A DNA stretch of 64,000 nt from JALOLG01 sp963776935 (GTDB lineage Bacteria > Actinomycetota > Acidimicrobiia > Acidimicrobiales > Ilumatobacteraceae), in contig CAVZOP010000011.1 in the NCBI GenBank assembly GCA_963776935.1, positions 114,393 to 178,392 of the forward strand, given 5' to 3'. The notes beneath the pieces were generated by a model. That model ran no database searches, was not told the origin of the DNA, and saw nothing but the letters and a program-made list of their open reading frames with translations. Both the position numbers and the translations under genes were made by a program. Shown piece after piece: positions 24,446 through 32,700 of this stretch; position 1 is the stretch's first letter, and every line of letters starts with the position of its first letter.

Positions 24446-25368
24446 TGAGCGCTGCCGTCCACACCGAGGACCTGCGTGTGGAGTACGCCGCCACGACCGC
24501 GCTCGCCGGAATCGACGTCGACGCCGCCACGGGGTCGACGTTGGCCGTGCTCGGTCACAACGGTGCCGGCAAGACGACCCTGATCCGAGTACTCACCACG
24601 CTCGTGCGGCCCGACGGCGGCCGGGCCTCGATCGACGGCTTCGACGTTGTCGGCCAGTCGGAGCAGGTCCGGCAGCGCATCGGGGTCACCGGTCAGTACG
24701 CCGGCCTCGACGAGTTCCTGACCGGCCGCGAGAACGTGGAGTTGATCGGTCGCCTGAGCGGTCTCGGTCGTGCCGCAAGGCGACGGACGGGCGAGCTGAT
24801 CGAACGCATGGCCCTTGACGATCTCGCCGAGCGACGGGTGGGTGAGATGTCGGGCGGTTCGCGCCGCCGGATCGACCTCGCCGCCAGTCTCGTCGGTTCA
24901 CCATCGGTGCTGTTCCTCGACGAACCCACCACCGGACTCGACCCCACCGCCCGCGCCGCCCTGTGGGATGTCATCGACGAGCTCACCGCCGCCGGCACCA
25001 CGGTCGTGCTCACCACCCAATACCTCGATGAGGCCGACCGTCTCGCCGACCAGATCGTCGTCTTGGATCACGGCCGGATCGCCGCCCGCGGAACACCAAC
25101 CGAGCTCAAGCGGCTCGTCGGGGGCAAGGTCGTCACGGCGACGATCCCGGCGTCGCAGATCAACCGTCTGTCGCGCCGCCCCGACACCGAACGGATGGTG
25201 ACCAACAGCCACCTCGACATCTCGTTCACCGTCGACGACGCCGGCATCGCCGCTGAGGTCGTCACTGACCTCACACGCATGAACGTCGACTTCGGCAACC
25301 TCGAGGTCACATCCCCCAGCCTCGACGACGTCTTCGCCCATCTCACGCTGACTGGAGCCCGATCATGA
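24445..25368 (+). CDS. ABC transporter ATPase (DrrA type) coupled to arsI
   Basis: About 307 residues. Walker A is GHNGAGKTT, signature MSGGSRRRIDL, Walker B VLFLDEPTTGLDP, switch His replaced by Gln in LTTQYLDEADRLAD as is normal in DrrA-type proteins. The C-terminal extension has the usual SLDDVFAHLT ending. ATG 24445 (or GTG 24442) overlaps the arsI stop; GGAG 8 bp upstream favours 24445. It energises the permease that follows (ATGA overlap). The direct coupling to ArsI suggests export of an arsenical or organoarsenical product, which is not an established substrate for this family. Confidence 0.88.
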   Translation: MSAAVHTEDLRVEYAATTALAGIDVDAATGSTLAVLGHNGAGKTTLIRVLTTLVRPDGGRASIDGFDVVGQSEQVRQRIGVTGQYAGLDEFLTGRENVELIGRLSGLGRAARRRTGELIERMALDDLAERRVGEMSGGSRRRIDLAASLVGSPSVLFLDEPTTGLDPTARAALWDVIDELTAAGTTVVLTTQYLDEADRLADQIVVLDHGRIAARGTPTELKRLVGGKVVTATIPASQINRLSRRPDTERMVTNSHLDISFTVDDAGIAAEVVTDLTRMNVDFGNLEVTSPSLDDVFAHLTLTGARS

Positions 25369-26201
25369 CCGCTACAGCGATCACCACCGTGACCGCGACG
25401 AGTTCGACGGCCGGGCAGCCGAACGCCACCCGCACGCGTGATGCGCTCGCCGCGCTCGTGCGACGCAACCTGTTGACCACGGCTCGCGTGCCGCAATTGC
25501 TGATGTTCTCGTTGACGATGCCGATGGCGATGTTGATCCTGTTCAGCCAGGTGTTCCGCAGCGTGGCCGACAGCTCCCGCTTCCCCGACGGCGTGACCTA
25601 CATCGACTTCGTGACACCGGCCATGCTGGCGGTGACGACGGTGATGGCTGGCACCAACGTCGGCGTGGCCGCCGCGATCGACCACACCAACGGCCTGCAC
25701 GACCGGTTCGCCACGCTCGCCATGCCACCCACCCTGCCCGGCATCGCCCGGACCATCAACGAGACGGTCGTCACGATCATCCGCGCCACCCTGCTCGTCG
25801 GCGTCGCCGCCATGCTGTTGGGCTTCCGATTCCACGGCAACACCGCCGACGCCGTCGCCGCGCTCGTCGTACTCTTGACGTTGGCCGGCGCGATGAGTGC
25901 CTTGTTCGGCCGCATCGGGGACCGCCTGCGTCGCCCCGACGTCGTCCAGTTCGCCGGGATGATGGTGATGATGCCGCTGATGTTCGTGTCCAGCGCGTTC
26001 GCGCCACTCGACACGATGCCCGGATGGATGCAGACGATGGCGGCCGCCAACCCTGTCGCCCACGCCGCCGACGCGCTGCGCGGGAACGTGCTCGGCACCG
26101 CGACGATTGGCGACACCGGCACCGCGTTGGCCGCCGCGATCGCGATGTGGGCACTCGTCACAGTCATCCCTCAATCCCCGCGCCGCAACGCCGTCGGATG
26201 A
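25365..26201 (+). CDS. ABC-2 type permease (DrrB type)
   Basis: 278 residues, about six membrane segments after a Thr-rich N-terminus. ABC-2 family marks are RNLLTTARVPQLLMFSLTMP, the LHDRFATLAMPPTLPGIAR coupling loop and FVSSAFAPLDTMPGWMQTMA before AAANPVAHAADALRG. It overlaps the ATPase start-stop by ATGA and completes a two-gene exporter behind arsI. The next gene has its own promoter and operator at 26215-26245, so the arsI-ABC unit probably ends here. Confidence 0.87.
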   Translation: MTATAITTVTATSSTAGQPNATRTRDALAALVRRNLLTTARVPQLLMFSLTMPMAMLILFSQVFRSVADSSRFPDGVTYIDFVTPAMLAVTTVMAGTNVGVAAAIDHTNGLHDRFATLAMPPTLPGIARTINETVVTIIRATLLVGVAAMLLGFRFHGNTADAVAALVVLLTLAGAMSALFGRIGDRLRRPDVVQFAGMMVMMPLMFVSSAFAPLDTMPGWMQTMAAANPVAHAADALRGNVLGTATIGDTGTALAAAIAMWALVTVIPQSPRRNAVG

Positions 26202-26214
26202 AACTCGTCCAATG

Positions 26215-26245
26215 TTGACTCAATATCTGATGAGTGAAATACTCT
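26215..26245 (+). promoter_or_regulatory. ArsR-type operator overlapping a TTGACT/TACTCT promoter
   Basis: TTGACTCA-N8-TGAGTGAA (26215-26238) is an inverted repeat with 8-bp arms and one mismatch. It covers the -35 (TTGACT, 26215) up to the -10 (TACTCT, 26240-26245), which lies 6 bp before GTG 26252. A repressor bound here would block RNA polymerase; the ArsR fusion it precedes is the obvious candidate. Confidence 0.6.
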
Positions 26246-26251
26246 GGGCTC

Positions 26252-26920
26252 GTGAGCGTCGAGCAGCTCGAGAAGCGGGCGGCGCGACACGCGGCGTTGG
26301 GGGATCCGGTCCGTCTGGCGATCGTCGACGAGCTCGCGACGTCGGATCGATCGCCGGTCGAGTTGCGACGGCTGGTCGGGATCGAGTCGAACCTGCTGGC
26401 TCATCATCTCGACGTGTTGGAGCAGGTCGGGATGATCAACCGGTCCCGCTCCAGCGGCGATGGTCGCCGCCGCTACGTGCACCTCGTTCGCAGCGCACTT
26501 CCGGATCTCGATCACGGTCGGCGTGTGGTACCCGGTGGGGCGTTGTTCGTGTGCACCCGCAACTCGGCTCGCAGCCAGCTGGCGGCGGCGTTGTGGCGCT
26601 CGTTGGCCGACGCGCCGGCAGAGTCAGCCGGGACGCACCCGGCTGACCAGGTTCATCCGGGGGCGGTGGCGGCCGCCAGGCGGGCCCGGGTCACGATGGA
26701 CGGCACACCGCCGCGATCGCTCGACGAGCTGGCCGGCCTGCCGTCGCTCGTGGTCACCGTCTGCGATCAGGCGCACGAGGAGCTCGACCCGCCCGACCAC
26801 TGGCTGCACTGGTCGGTCCCCGATCCCGTCCCAGCCGGCACGGCCAAGGCGTTCGACGCCGCCGTCGACGAACTGCGGAACCGCATCGGCGGGCTACTGC
26901 GGACCCCGGCGGTGCCATGA
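26252..26920 (+). CDS. ArsR regulator fused to low-molecular-weight phosphatase/arsenate-reductase-like domain
   Basis: 222 residues in two domains. Residues 1-95 are an ArsR winged helix (RAARHAALGDPVRLAIVDEL, then ESNLLAHHLDVLEQVGMINR). The rest is a low-molecular-weight protein tyrosine phosphatase fold with P-loop FVCTRNSARSQLAAALWR (Cys-x5-Arg), the arsenate-reductase active site, and a late Asp-Pro segment WSVPDPVPAGTAKA. Such fusions could sense arsenite with one half and reduce arsenate with the other. The start GTG 26252 is preferred to GTG 26234 because it gives the standard ArsR N-terminus and lies 6 bp behind TACTCT. It overlaps the aquaporin start by ATGA. Confidence 0.8.
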   Translation: MSVEQLEKRAARHAALGDPVRLAIVDELATSDRSPVELRRLVGIESNLLAHHLDVLEQVGMINRSRSSGDGRRRYVHLVRSALPDLDHGRRVVPGGALFVCTRNSARSQLAAALWRSLADAPAESAGTHPADQVHPGAVAAARRARVTMDGTPPRSLDELAGLPSLVVTVCDQAHEELDPPDHWLHWSVPDPVPAGTAKAFDAAVDELRNRIGGLLRTPAVP

Positions 26921-27642
26921 CCGAGCACACCCAACGTCCGCTCGCCGACGAGGTCGAGACCGGCAGCGGCGCACTCCACCTCGACCTGACGCGCCGCCTC
27001 GTCGCCGAAGCGCTCGGCACCGGGTTCCTGATCATCGCCGTGATCGGCTCCGGCATCATGGCCACCCGCCTGTCCCCGAACGACGTCGGGCTGCAACTGT
27101 TGGAGAACGCGGCCGCCACCGCCGGCGCGTTGATCGGGCTGATCCTGATGTTCGGTGCCGTGTCGGGTGCCCACTTCAACCCCGTCGTCACGCTCGTCGA
27201 CCGACTCTCCGGCACACTCACGACCCGCGACAGCGTGTGGTACGTCGCCGCCCAGTGCGTCGGCGGCTGCCTCGGAGCCATCGTCGCAAATCTGATGTTC
27301 GAACTTCCTGCGGTGGAGTGGTCGACGAAGTCGCGATCGTCCGGCGCGCTGTGGTTGTCGGAGGTCGTGGCCACCGTCGGTCTGCTGCTCGTGATCCATG
27401 GCTGCGTGCGCACCGGACGCGCGGCCGCGGTGCCGTTCGCGGTCGGGGCGTGGATCGGCGGCGCCTACTTCTTCACGTCATCGACCAGCTTCGCCAACCC
27501 GGCCGTCACGATCGCCCGCACGATGTCGGACAGCTTCGCCGGCATCAAACAGTCGTCGGCACCGATGTTCATCGCCATGCAACTGCTCGGCGCGCTGATC
27601 GCGTTCGCACTCATCCGATTCCTCTACCCACGGAGACCCTGA
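26917..27642 (+). CDS. MIP family aquaporin/aquaglyceroporin of the ars operon
   Basis: 241 residues with six membrane segments and two half-helix loops. The second NPA box is intact (STSFANPAVTIARTMSD); the first is changed to NPV (GAHFNPVVTLVDRL). It begins after the ArsR fusion (ATGA overlap) and is followed by the arsenate reductase 1 bp later. Known precedent: AqpS in Sinorhizobium replaces ArsB and lets arsenite formed inside flow out. The same order of regulator, channel and reductase supports that role, here beside an Acr3 pump as well. Confidence 0.85.
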   Translation: MTEHTQRPLADEVETGSGALHLDLTRRLVAEALGTGFLIIAVIGSGIMATRLSPNDVGLQLLENAAATAGALIGLILMFGAVSGAHFNPVVTLVDRLSGTLTTRDSVWYVAAQCVGGCLGAIVANLMFELPAVEWSTKSRSSGALWLSEVVATVGLLLVIHGCVRTGRAAAVPFAVGAWIGGAYFFTSSTSFANPAVTIARTMSDSFAGIKQSSAPMFIAMQLLGALIAFALIRFLYPRRP

Positions 27643-27643
27643 G

Positions 27644-28306
27644 ATGCACAGCCCCCACTACGACAACCTTCCACTCGATCTGCAGAACCTGGTCAAGCCA
27701 GGCCACGGAGCGACTCGAGCACGAGTTCGACGGCATCTTCGGTCCCGAGACCGTGGAGAGGTTCATCATCGACTCGCTCGACCAGCTCGCCCCGAAAGCC
27801 ACGGTCACCACGTTCCTGCCTTTGCTCACCGAACGGTTCGCCCGGGAGCGACTGAAAGCGCTGGCGAAGGTCGAAGGGCTGCAGATCGCCGACCGGCCGT
27901 CGGTGCTGTTCCTGTGCGTCCACAACGCCGGGCGCTCGCAGATGGCGGCCGGCTGGCTGCGTCACCTCGCCGGCGATCGGATCATCGTCTACTCGGGCGG
28001 ATCCGAACCGCCGATCAGATCAACCCGGCGGCGATCGCCGCGATGGCCGAGGTCGGCATCGACATCACCAGCGAGTTCCCCAAGCCGTGGACCGACGAGA
28101 TCGTGCGCGCCTCCGACGTCGTGGTGACGATGGGCTGCGGCGACGCCTGCCCGCTGTTTCCCGGCAAGCGCTACGAGGACTGGCAACTCGACGACCCCGC
28201 CGGCAAGGACGTGGCCGCTGTGATCCCGATCCGTGACGACATCCGGCTGCGGGTAGAGCAACTGATGGCATCGCTCGGGATCACGGCGGCACACGCCGGA
28301 GGCTGA
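27644..28306 (+). pseudogene. arsC: Arsenate reductase (LMW-phosphatase type) with N-terminal extension, two compensating frameshifts
   Basis: The frame from ATG 27644 gives MHSPHYDNLPLDLQNLVK. It then switches near 27700 to the frame encoding ATERLEHEFDGIFGPETVER, the helical extension common in actinobacterial ArsC, and the P-loop VLFLCVHNAGRSQMAAGWLR. Near 28012 it switches back to the first frame, encoding INPAAIAAMAEVGIDITSEF, VVTMGCGDACPLFPGKRYED and the C-terminus at 28306. Conserved Cys residues for a thiol relay are all present. Two shifts of opposite sign restore the frame, so a working about 220-residue enzyme is likely behind sequence errors. Confidence 0.75.
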
Positions 28307-28313
28307 ACCGGTC

Positions 28314-28810
28314 TCACGCGGCGAGCAGCACGGAGGCGACGATCGCGTCGAGATCGTCCTGACCGGGCTGCGGCACCGCGGGTCCGGATGGCACCGCCCG
28401 CAAGAGCTCGACTGCCCGGTCGACATCGGCGCCTTCGTAGACCGGGCCGTGGGTCTGCGCCCACGTCTTGATCCCGAGGTCGGCCAGTCGGGTCACCTCG
28501 GCCTGGTACTTGGCATCATCGATCATCGCGACCCACGGGGAGATCCAGCCGTGGGCGACGACGAAGCTGGCGGCGAGATCCTCGGCAGGCATCTCGACGG
28601 CGTGGACGACCGCCTCCGGGGGGAGTGTCGAGCGCGGCAGGTCGCCGGCAGATCAGACCGGTGTGGTCGAACACGGCGCGAGTCGGGCTGGTCGAAGATC
28701 GGTGGCCGTGAACACGAGGTCCGGTCGCCGATGTCGAGCGTGTCGCCGCTGACGACCCAGCGCATCCGGCGCGGGTCGAGCTGATCGATCCGGTGAAGAT
28801 GTTCGGACAT
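28314..28810 (-). pseudogene. C-terminal remnant of a second metallo-beta-lactamase (di-iron type) gene
   Basis: The last frame (28314 to about 28592) reads MPAEDLAASFVVAHGWISPW, DDAKYQAEVTRLADLGIKTW and QTHGPVYEGADVDRAVELLR, the C-terminal half of an MBL-fold protein of the same broad group as 20837-21567. The part before it (RMRWVVSGDTLDIGDR, then AVFDHTGLICRR) is spread over other frames, and the catalytic HxHxD half is missing. It is therefore truncated at the 5' side as well as frameshifted, a true remnant more likely than a sequencing fault alone. Confidence 0.6.
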
Positions 28811-28951
28811 CCACCACGATTTGACTGATTCATGACAGGTGCTCCTTCGAGAGGTGAACACCTGCACGGACGGTTGCTGCCGCACATGGCGTCGCAATCT
28901 GTGTTCGTTGCCCGCTCGTGTCGTCACTGCTCGCTGTTCGGCGCTGTGCGC

Positions 28952-29671
28952 CTACGGCTTGGTCGCTTTGACGATCGCGCTGTGAACCCCGTCGCCGACC
29001 TCGTTGGTGAACGTGATCGACACATCGACGAACCCGGCGGCCTGCAAGCCGTCGGAGTACTCGGTCACGGGGAGCGCACCGGCGATGCAGCCGACGTAGG
29101 AGCCGCGCTCGAGACGGTCGTCCTCGCTCAGACGGTCCTCGGTGACCACGTCGCTGATCCCGATTCGTCCACCGGGGCGGAGCAAGCGGTGCATCTCGGC
29201 GAAGACGGCCGGCTTGTCCGGAGACAGGTTGATCACACAATTCGAGATGACCACGTCGACCGACGCGTCAGAGAGTGGGATGTCCTCCATTTGGCCATGG
29301 AGGAACTCGACGTTGGAGGCGCCGGCGTCGGCCGCGTTGCGGCGCGCCAGATCGAGCATTTCGTCGGTCATGTCGAGCCCGTACGCGAAGCCACTCGGGC
29401 CGACGCGCGGGCGACAGCAACACGTCGATCCCGCCGCCAGAGCCAAGGTCGAGCACGGTCTCCCCCGGCTGGAGCTCGGCGACCGCGGTCGGGTTCCCGC
29501 AGCCGATGCTGGCGAGCGCTGCACCATCGGGCAGCTCGCCGAGATCGTCGTAATTTGCAGTCCCCCAGTCCGACCGGTCAGGTCCGCACACGACCGCCCG
29601 AACCGGCCGCTCGGGCTGCCTCCGCGTAGTATCGCGCACCTCGCCGTACACGTGCTCTGGAGCGTGCTCAT
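28952..29671 (-). pseudogene. arsM: Arsenite methyltransferase ArsM, several frameshifts
   Basis: The intact portion, about residues 80-240, shows FAYGLDMTDEMLDLARRNAA, VEFLHGQMEDIPLSDASVDV, VISNCVINLSPDKPAVFAEM and RLLRPGGRIGISDVV, with the ArsM cysteine in SYVGCIAGALP. Motif I (ETVLDLGSGGGIDVLLS) and the N-terminal part (DEHAPEHVYGEVRD) lie in the frame of the upstream ArsR gene. At least three one-base shifts (about 29420, 29590 and 29620) separate them. ArsM methylates arsenite with SAM to volatile or more exportable forms. Whether it is fused to ArsR or separate (ATG 29671) is hidden by the shifts. Confidence 0.72.
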
Positions 29672-30035
29672 CTCGTCGCCTTTCGTCTCGGTTCTTCAAC
29701 GCTGGGCCGCACGTCAACGTTTCCCACTGGTCGGCGGTTGGCGCACGACCCATCACGAGTTCAGCTGCGGTCGGGAAGCAGCCGAGGCAGTTCTCGTTGA
29801 TCCGCCACAGGCTCGATGTGCCCTCGCGGTCGACGAGGAGGAAGCGCGCGTCCCCGAGGATCTTCAGGTGGTGCGACACGGTCGACTGACCGACGTCGAC
29901 GGCGTCGACGATCTCGGCCACGCTCATCGGGCGTTGCGCCGTGGCCAGCAGGTTGAGGATCACGATCCGGGTCGGGTCACCCAACGCCTTGAACCAGGTT
30001 GCCCATGTCTCGGCGGCGTCACGATCAATGTTCAT
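29672..30035 (-). CDS. arsR: ArsR family arsenic-responsive regulator upstream of arsM
   Basis: About 120 residues. Winged helix: WFKALGDPTRIVILNLLATA, recognition region VGQSTVSHHLKILGDARFLL and wing VDREGTSSLWRINENCLGCF. A Cys pair in NENCLGCFP after the wing is the kind of C-terminal arsenite site known from some ArsR proteins. ATG 30035. A perfect 20-bp palindrome lies 3 bp upstream of the start. The reading frame continues into the ArsM N-terminus, so the exact end (or a true ArsR-ArsM fusion) is uncertain. Confidence 0.8.
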
Positions 30036-30038
30036 CTA

Positions 30039-30058
30039 TCATCGACGATAGTCGATGA
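30039..30058. promoter_or_regulatory. Perfect palindrome TCATCGAC-GATA-GTCGATGA, operator of arsR-arsM
   Basis: Eight-bp perfect arms with a 4-bp centre lie 3 bp before the arsR start codon. The position over the transcription start fits classical ArsR autorepression relieved by arsenite. Confidence 0.65.
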
Positions 30059-30107
30059 ATGCGAACAAAGCAACGCGCGGCGAGCCGACAGGTCAGTTCA
30101 CGGCGCG

Positions 30108-30230
30108 CCCCCCCGACCCCCCTACCCCACTACCCCCCCCCCAATCCTCCGCCTGTTGCTGTGTGTCCCTCCCCCCCCTTCCCTCCCACTTCTCCCCTCT
30201 TCCCCCCCCCCTTCCCCCCTTCCCCCCCGT
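30108..30230. repeat. Poly-C/CT low-complexity tract
   Basis: About 120 bp on the plus strand consist almost only of C with some T, including several runs of 8-10 C. It is unlike anything else in the window and directly abuts the luciferase-like remnant. It may be real (triplex or i-motif-prone DNA) or an assembly artefact. No gene is encoded. Confidence 0.8.
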
Positions 30231-30234
30231 CCAG

Positions 30235-30622
30235 CGGCCCCGACCACCGATACTGCTCGGCGCGACAAGTCCCGCCGGGCTGGAGCGCATCGCCCGCAGG
30301 GCAGACGGATGGCTCCCTTTCGGCGTAGACCTCGCCGACATCGGTCGCGTGGGTCCGACGTCGTCGACGCAGCCGAGCGTCATGGGCGAGATCCAGCGCG
30401 ACTCCAACTCGTGGTTCGAGCCGATCCGAAGGATCGGCGAGTACACAGCCCGCCGACCGAGCCTTCACCGGGAGCTGTGGGCAAGTGATGGGCGACATCG
30501 AGCGACTGCGCGATATCGGGGTGACCGAACTGATCCTCGATTTCCACGCCACCGCCAGCTCCGCCGACCAACTCGTCGACTGCGCTGTCCAACTGGCCGA
30601 GTCCACCTTGGCTGCAGCCTGA
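30235..30622 (+). pseudogene. C-terminal remnant of a luciferase-like (LLM, F420-type) oxidoreductase
   Basis: Three frame pieces fit the end of an LLM-class flavin/F420-dependent oxidoreductase: PPILLGATSPAGLERIARRA followed by DGWLPFGVDL, a middle part with GEIQRDSNSWFEPI, and from 30488 MGDIERLRDIGVTELILDFH ending AVQLAESTLAAA at 30622. The N-terminal barrel is absent; where it should be is the poly-C tract. The rest of the gene seems lost or hidden by bad sequence. Confidence 0.6.
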
Positions 30623-30792
30623 GCTGGCCTCACGTCCGATGGGTGACGTGCGGGCGGACGCGTCCGGCACCGGCTGCCCGTTGACGCGCAACCGCCCGCC
30701 CCACACAGACGGGAGGAGGCGGGCGGCGCGCTCAGCGGGCGAGGGCAGCTTGCGACGCGAGCAGACCTTCGCCAGTGACCAGCAACCACCTG
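30623..30792. other. 170-bp gap, no feature seen
   Basis: Between the luciferase-like remnant and the STAS gene, which point toward each other, I see no convincing gene or strong hairpin. Confidence 0.5.
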
Positions 30793-31116
30793 CTATCCGC
30801 CCTCGAATGGGAACTGCTCCGTCAACCCCAGCACTTCGAGGACACGTTTCACGGGATCTGACGGGTTGGCGAGCGTGAGTTGGCATCCCATGCCGTCGAA
30901 GTAACTCTGCGCCTTCAACAGCATCGCGACACCACGCGAGTCGATGAACTCAACGTCGCCCAGATCGAGTGCTACGACGTCACCAGTGCTTGGATCCACA
31001 CCGATGACATCGGCGAACGCCTTGGTGGCAGTCGCCACATCGATCTCACCGTTCAATGCGATCCGCCTGACGCGCACAGACGCGACCGGATCAACCGGAT
31101 TCGCTGGGATGGTCAT
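30793..31116 (-). CDS. STAS-domain anti-sigma factor antagonist-like protein
   Basis: 107 residues, a single STAS domain. The phosphorylatable Ser motif is intact: VALDLGDVEFIDSRGVAMLL, followed by MGCQLTLANPSDPVKRVLEV. This is the SpoIIAA/RsbV type that binds an anti-sigma factor when unphosphorylated. The N-terminus (VDPVASVRVRRIALNGEIDV) lacks the usual initial strand length but is otherwise normal. No anti-sigma kinase or cognate sigma gene is adjacent. ATG 31116. Confidence 0.8.
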   Translation of the reverse strand: MTIPANPVDPVASVRVRRIALNGEIDVATATKAFADVIGVDPSTGDVVALDLGDVEFIDSRGVAMLLKAQSYFDGMGCQLTLANPSDPVKRVLEVLGLTEQFPFEGG

Positions 31117-31257
31117 GGCAAGGCCTCCCGATACTCGAGCGCAAACCAGGGTCCAGAGCCAACGCCGAACTCGACGAAAACCTATCTCGCGCGGGTGGCC
31201 GCGACCACCGCCTGCTCGAAGTCCGTTGTGCCGGTCGCCGATTCAGCGGTGAACGCC

Positions 31258-31297
31258 GAAAATGCTCGAGGGCCCCGCTGTCGGGCGGGACCCTCGA
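31258..31297 (-). terminator. Intrinsic terminator downstream of tRNA-Arg
   Basis: Hairpin 31266-31297 with outer arms TCGAGGG/CCCTCGA and an inner GC stem, followed in the minus direction by GCATTTTCGG. It lies 36 bp beyond the tRNA-Arg 3' end. Confidence 0.65.
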
Positions 31298-31332
31298 ACT
31301 GTATCAGACCAGCTCAAGCGCTAGATCTGACG

Positions 31333-31408
31333 TGGTGCGCCCGGAGAGATTCGAACTCCCAACCTTCTGATCCGTAGTCAGATGCTCTATCCGTTGAGCT
31401 ACGAGCGC
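31333..31408 (-). tRNA. tRNA-Arg (anticodon ACG)
   Basis: Cloverleaf read on the minus strand: acceptor GCGCTCG pairs with CGGGCGC, D arm AGCTC...GAGC, anticodon stem TCTGA/TCAGA with loop CTACGGA (anticodon ACG), T arm with GTTCGAA, discriminator A and encoded CCA. A TAGACT -10 box lies 11 bp before the 5' end, and a terminator follows. Confidence 0.95.
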
Positions 31409-31454
31409 AGCGTCCGAGGAGTCTAGACCCGAAGCCGTCGAACGGTACGTGGGT

Positions 31455-32700
31455 TCAGCCGCCCCAGGGGCCCCATCCGCCGGAGCGTTGGTAGAGCGCA
31501 TAGGCCGCCCGGGTGTTGGTGCCGGCGTCGAGCAACTGCGCCGCCGACGTGACGCCGATGTCGTCGAGCCACGACCGGTGCGCGTTCCAGTGGATCTGGA
31601 ACAGGCCGTACAACACCAGTTCTGGGCGTTGGACCGGTAGCCGCTCTCGCGCCAAGCGATCTCGAGGCCCGGTCTTCGAGGTCGTCGGGCCAGATCTCAC
31701 GGATGATCGCCTCGATCGCGGCCGCGCCGGAGGCGCGGTCACGACGGGACCCGAAGTCGTCGGCGCGGTCGTCGTGGTCGGCGCGGCCGTCGTGGGCGGC
31801 GGGGTGGTGGCGGGCGGTGCGGCCGTGGTCGCGGTCGGCGGCGCTGGGAGCGTGGCCCCCTCCGGGAGACAGATGTCGTCGCCTGGGTACAGCGGCGTCA
31901 GAACGGTCGCCAGGTTGGCCTGCAACAACTTCGCCAACGTCGTGTCGGCGGCATCGGCAATGCGGATCCAGTAGTCGCCCGGCCCGACGGTGTACGAGAG
32001 GTGACACACAGGTGCGACCCTGTTCGCGGGCTCGATCGGCATCCGCCGCCTCCGACACGTCCTGCCCTGCCGGGACCGCCTCGGCGGTCTCGGCGACGTC
32101 GAGGCCGGGTTCGTCGGCCGATCCGGTGGCGTCCCCACGCTGGCGGTCGTGCGGCTGTCGGCGTTCGACGTCGCCACCTCGACCGTCGCGGAAGGCGCCG
32201 ACGGTGCCGCCTGCTCGTCGGACGACTGGGCGGACGATGGGGAGGCCGTCGAGTCGCCGCTGTCGACGACGACGGTTTGGGGAACCTCTTCGACGACGGG
32301 TGCGTCGCCGGCGCGATCTGCTCGGTCGGCTGCATGGCGGTGATGTCGGTCTGCAGGGCCGGTGCTGGAGTCGGGCCGCAGGCTCATCGCCAGGGGCACC
32401 GACAGGACACCGATCATCACGATCACGCCGAGTCGCCGCAGGAGCGGATCGACGGCGCCGAGCCCGAGCCGTTCCGCCAACGTCGAGACCGTGATCGCCG
32501 GCCCGCCGGTACGACGGTCCTCGAGCTCGATCAGCTCGACCGACCGCCTCGTGCGGTTCGTCGGTGGCCCGTCGACGCTCGGTGCGGTTCCAGTTGTCGA
32601 GGCGCCTCCCGGCGGCGCCGGGGTCGGGCCCGTAGCCGACGTCGTCGAAGCCGAAGTCGTAGGGGTCGATCAGCGGCTCTTCGACGCGGGACCGCGGCAA
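31455..32700 (-). pseudogene. Membrane-anchored LysM protein with lysozyme-like C-terminal domain, frameshifted
   Basis: Pieces in successive frames: an acidic N-terminus (IDPYDFGFDDVGYGPDPG), one membrane helix (LGVIVMIGVLSVPLAMSL), a Ser/Thr/Pro linker, a LysM domain (LSYTVGPGDYWIRIADAADT, then YPGDDICLPEG), a second Thr/Pro linker, and a C-terminal lysozyme-like domain with EAIIREIWPDDLEDRA in one frame and YGLFQIHWNAHRSWLDDIGV, AAYALYQRSGGWGPW in another. Type II membrane topology places LysM and the domain outside, where it could cut or bind peptidoglycan. At least three shifts; the start (TTG 32700) is uncertain. Confidence 0.65.

Noticed and set aside
26460..28127. A 555-codon plus-strand frame
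   Set aside because: Mostly a shadow of the ArsR fusion and aquaporin genes. Only its last part is real, as one segment of the frameshifted arsenate reductase.
19308..30622. Genomic island bounded by mobile elements
   Set aside because: No transposase, integrase, direct-repeat att sites or tRNA at the left edge were seen. It is an arsenic gene cluster but mobility is unsupported.
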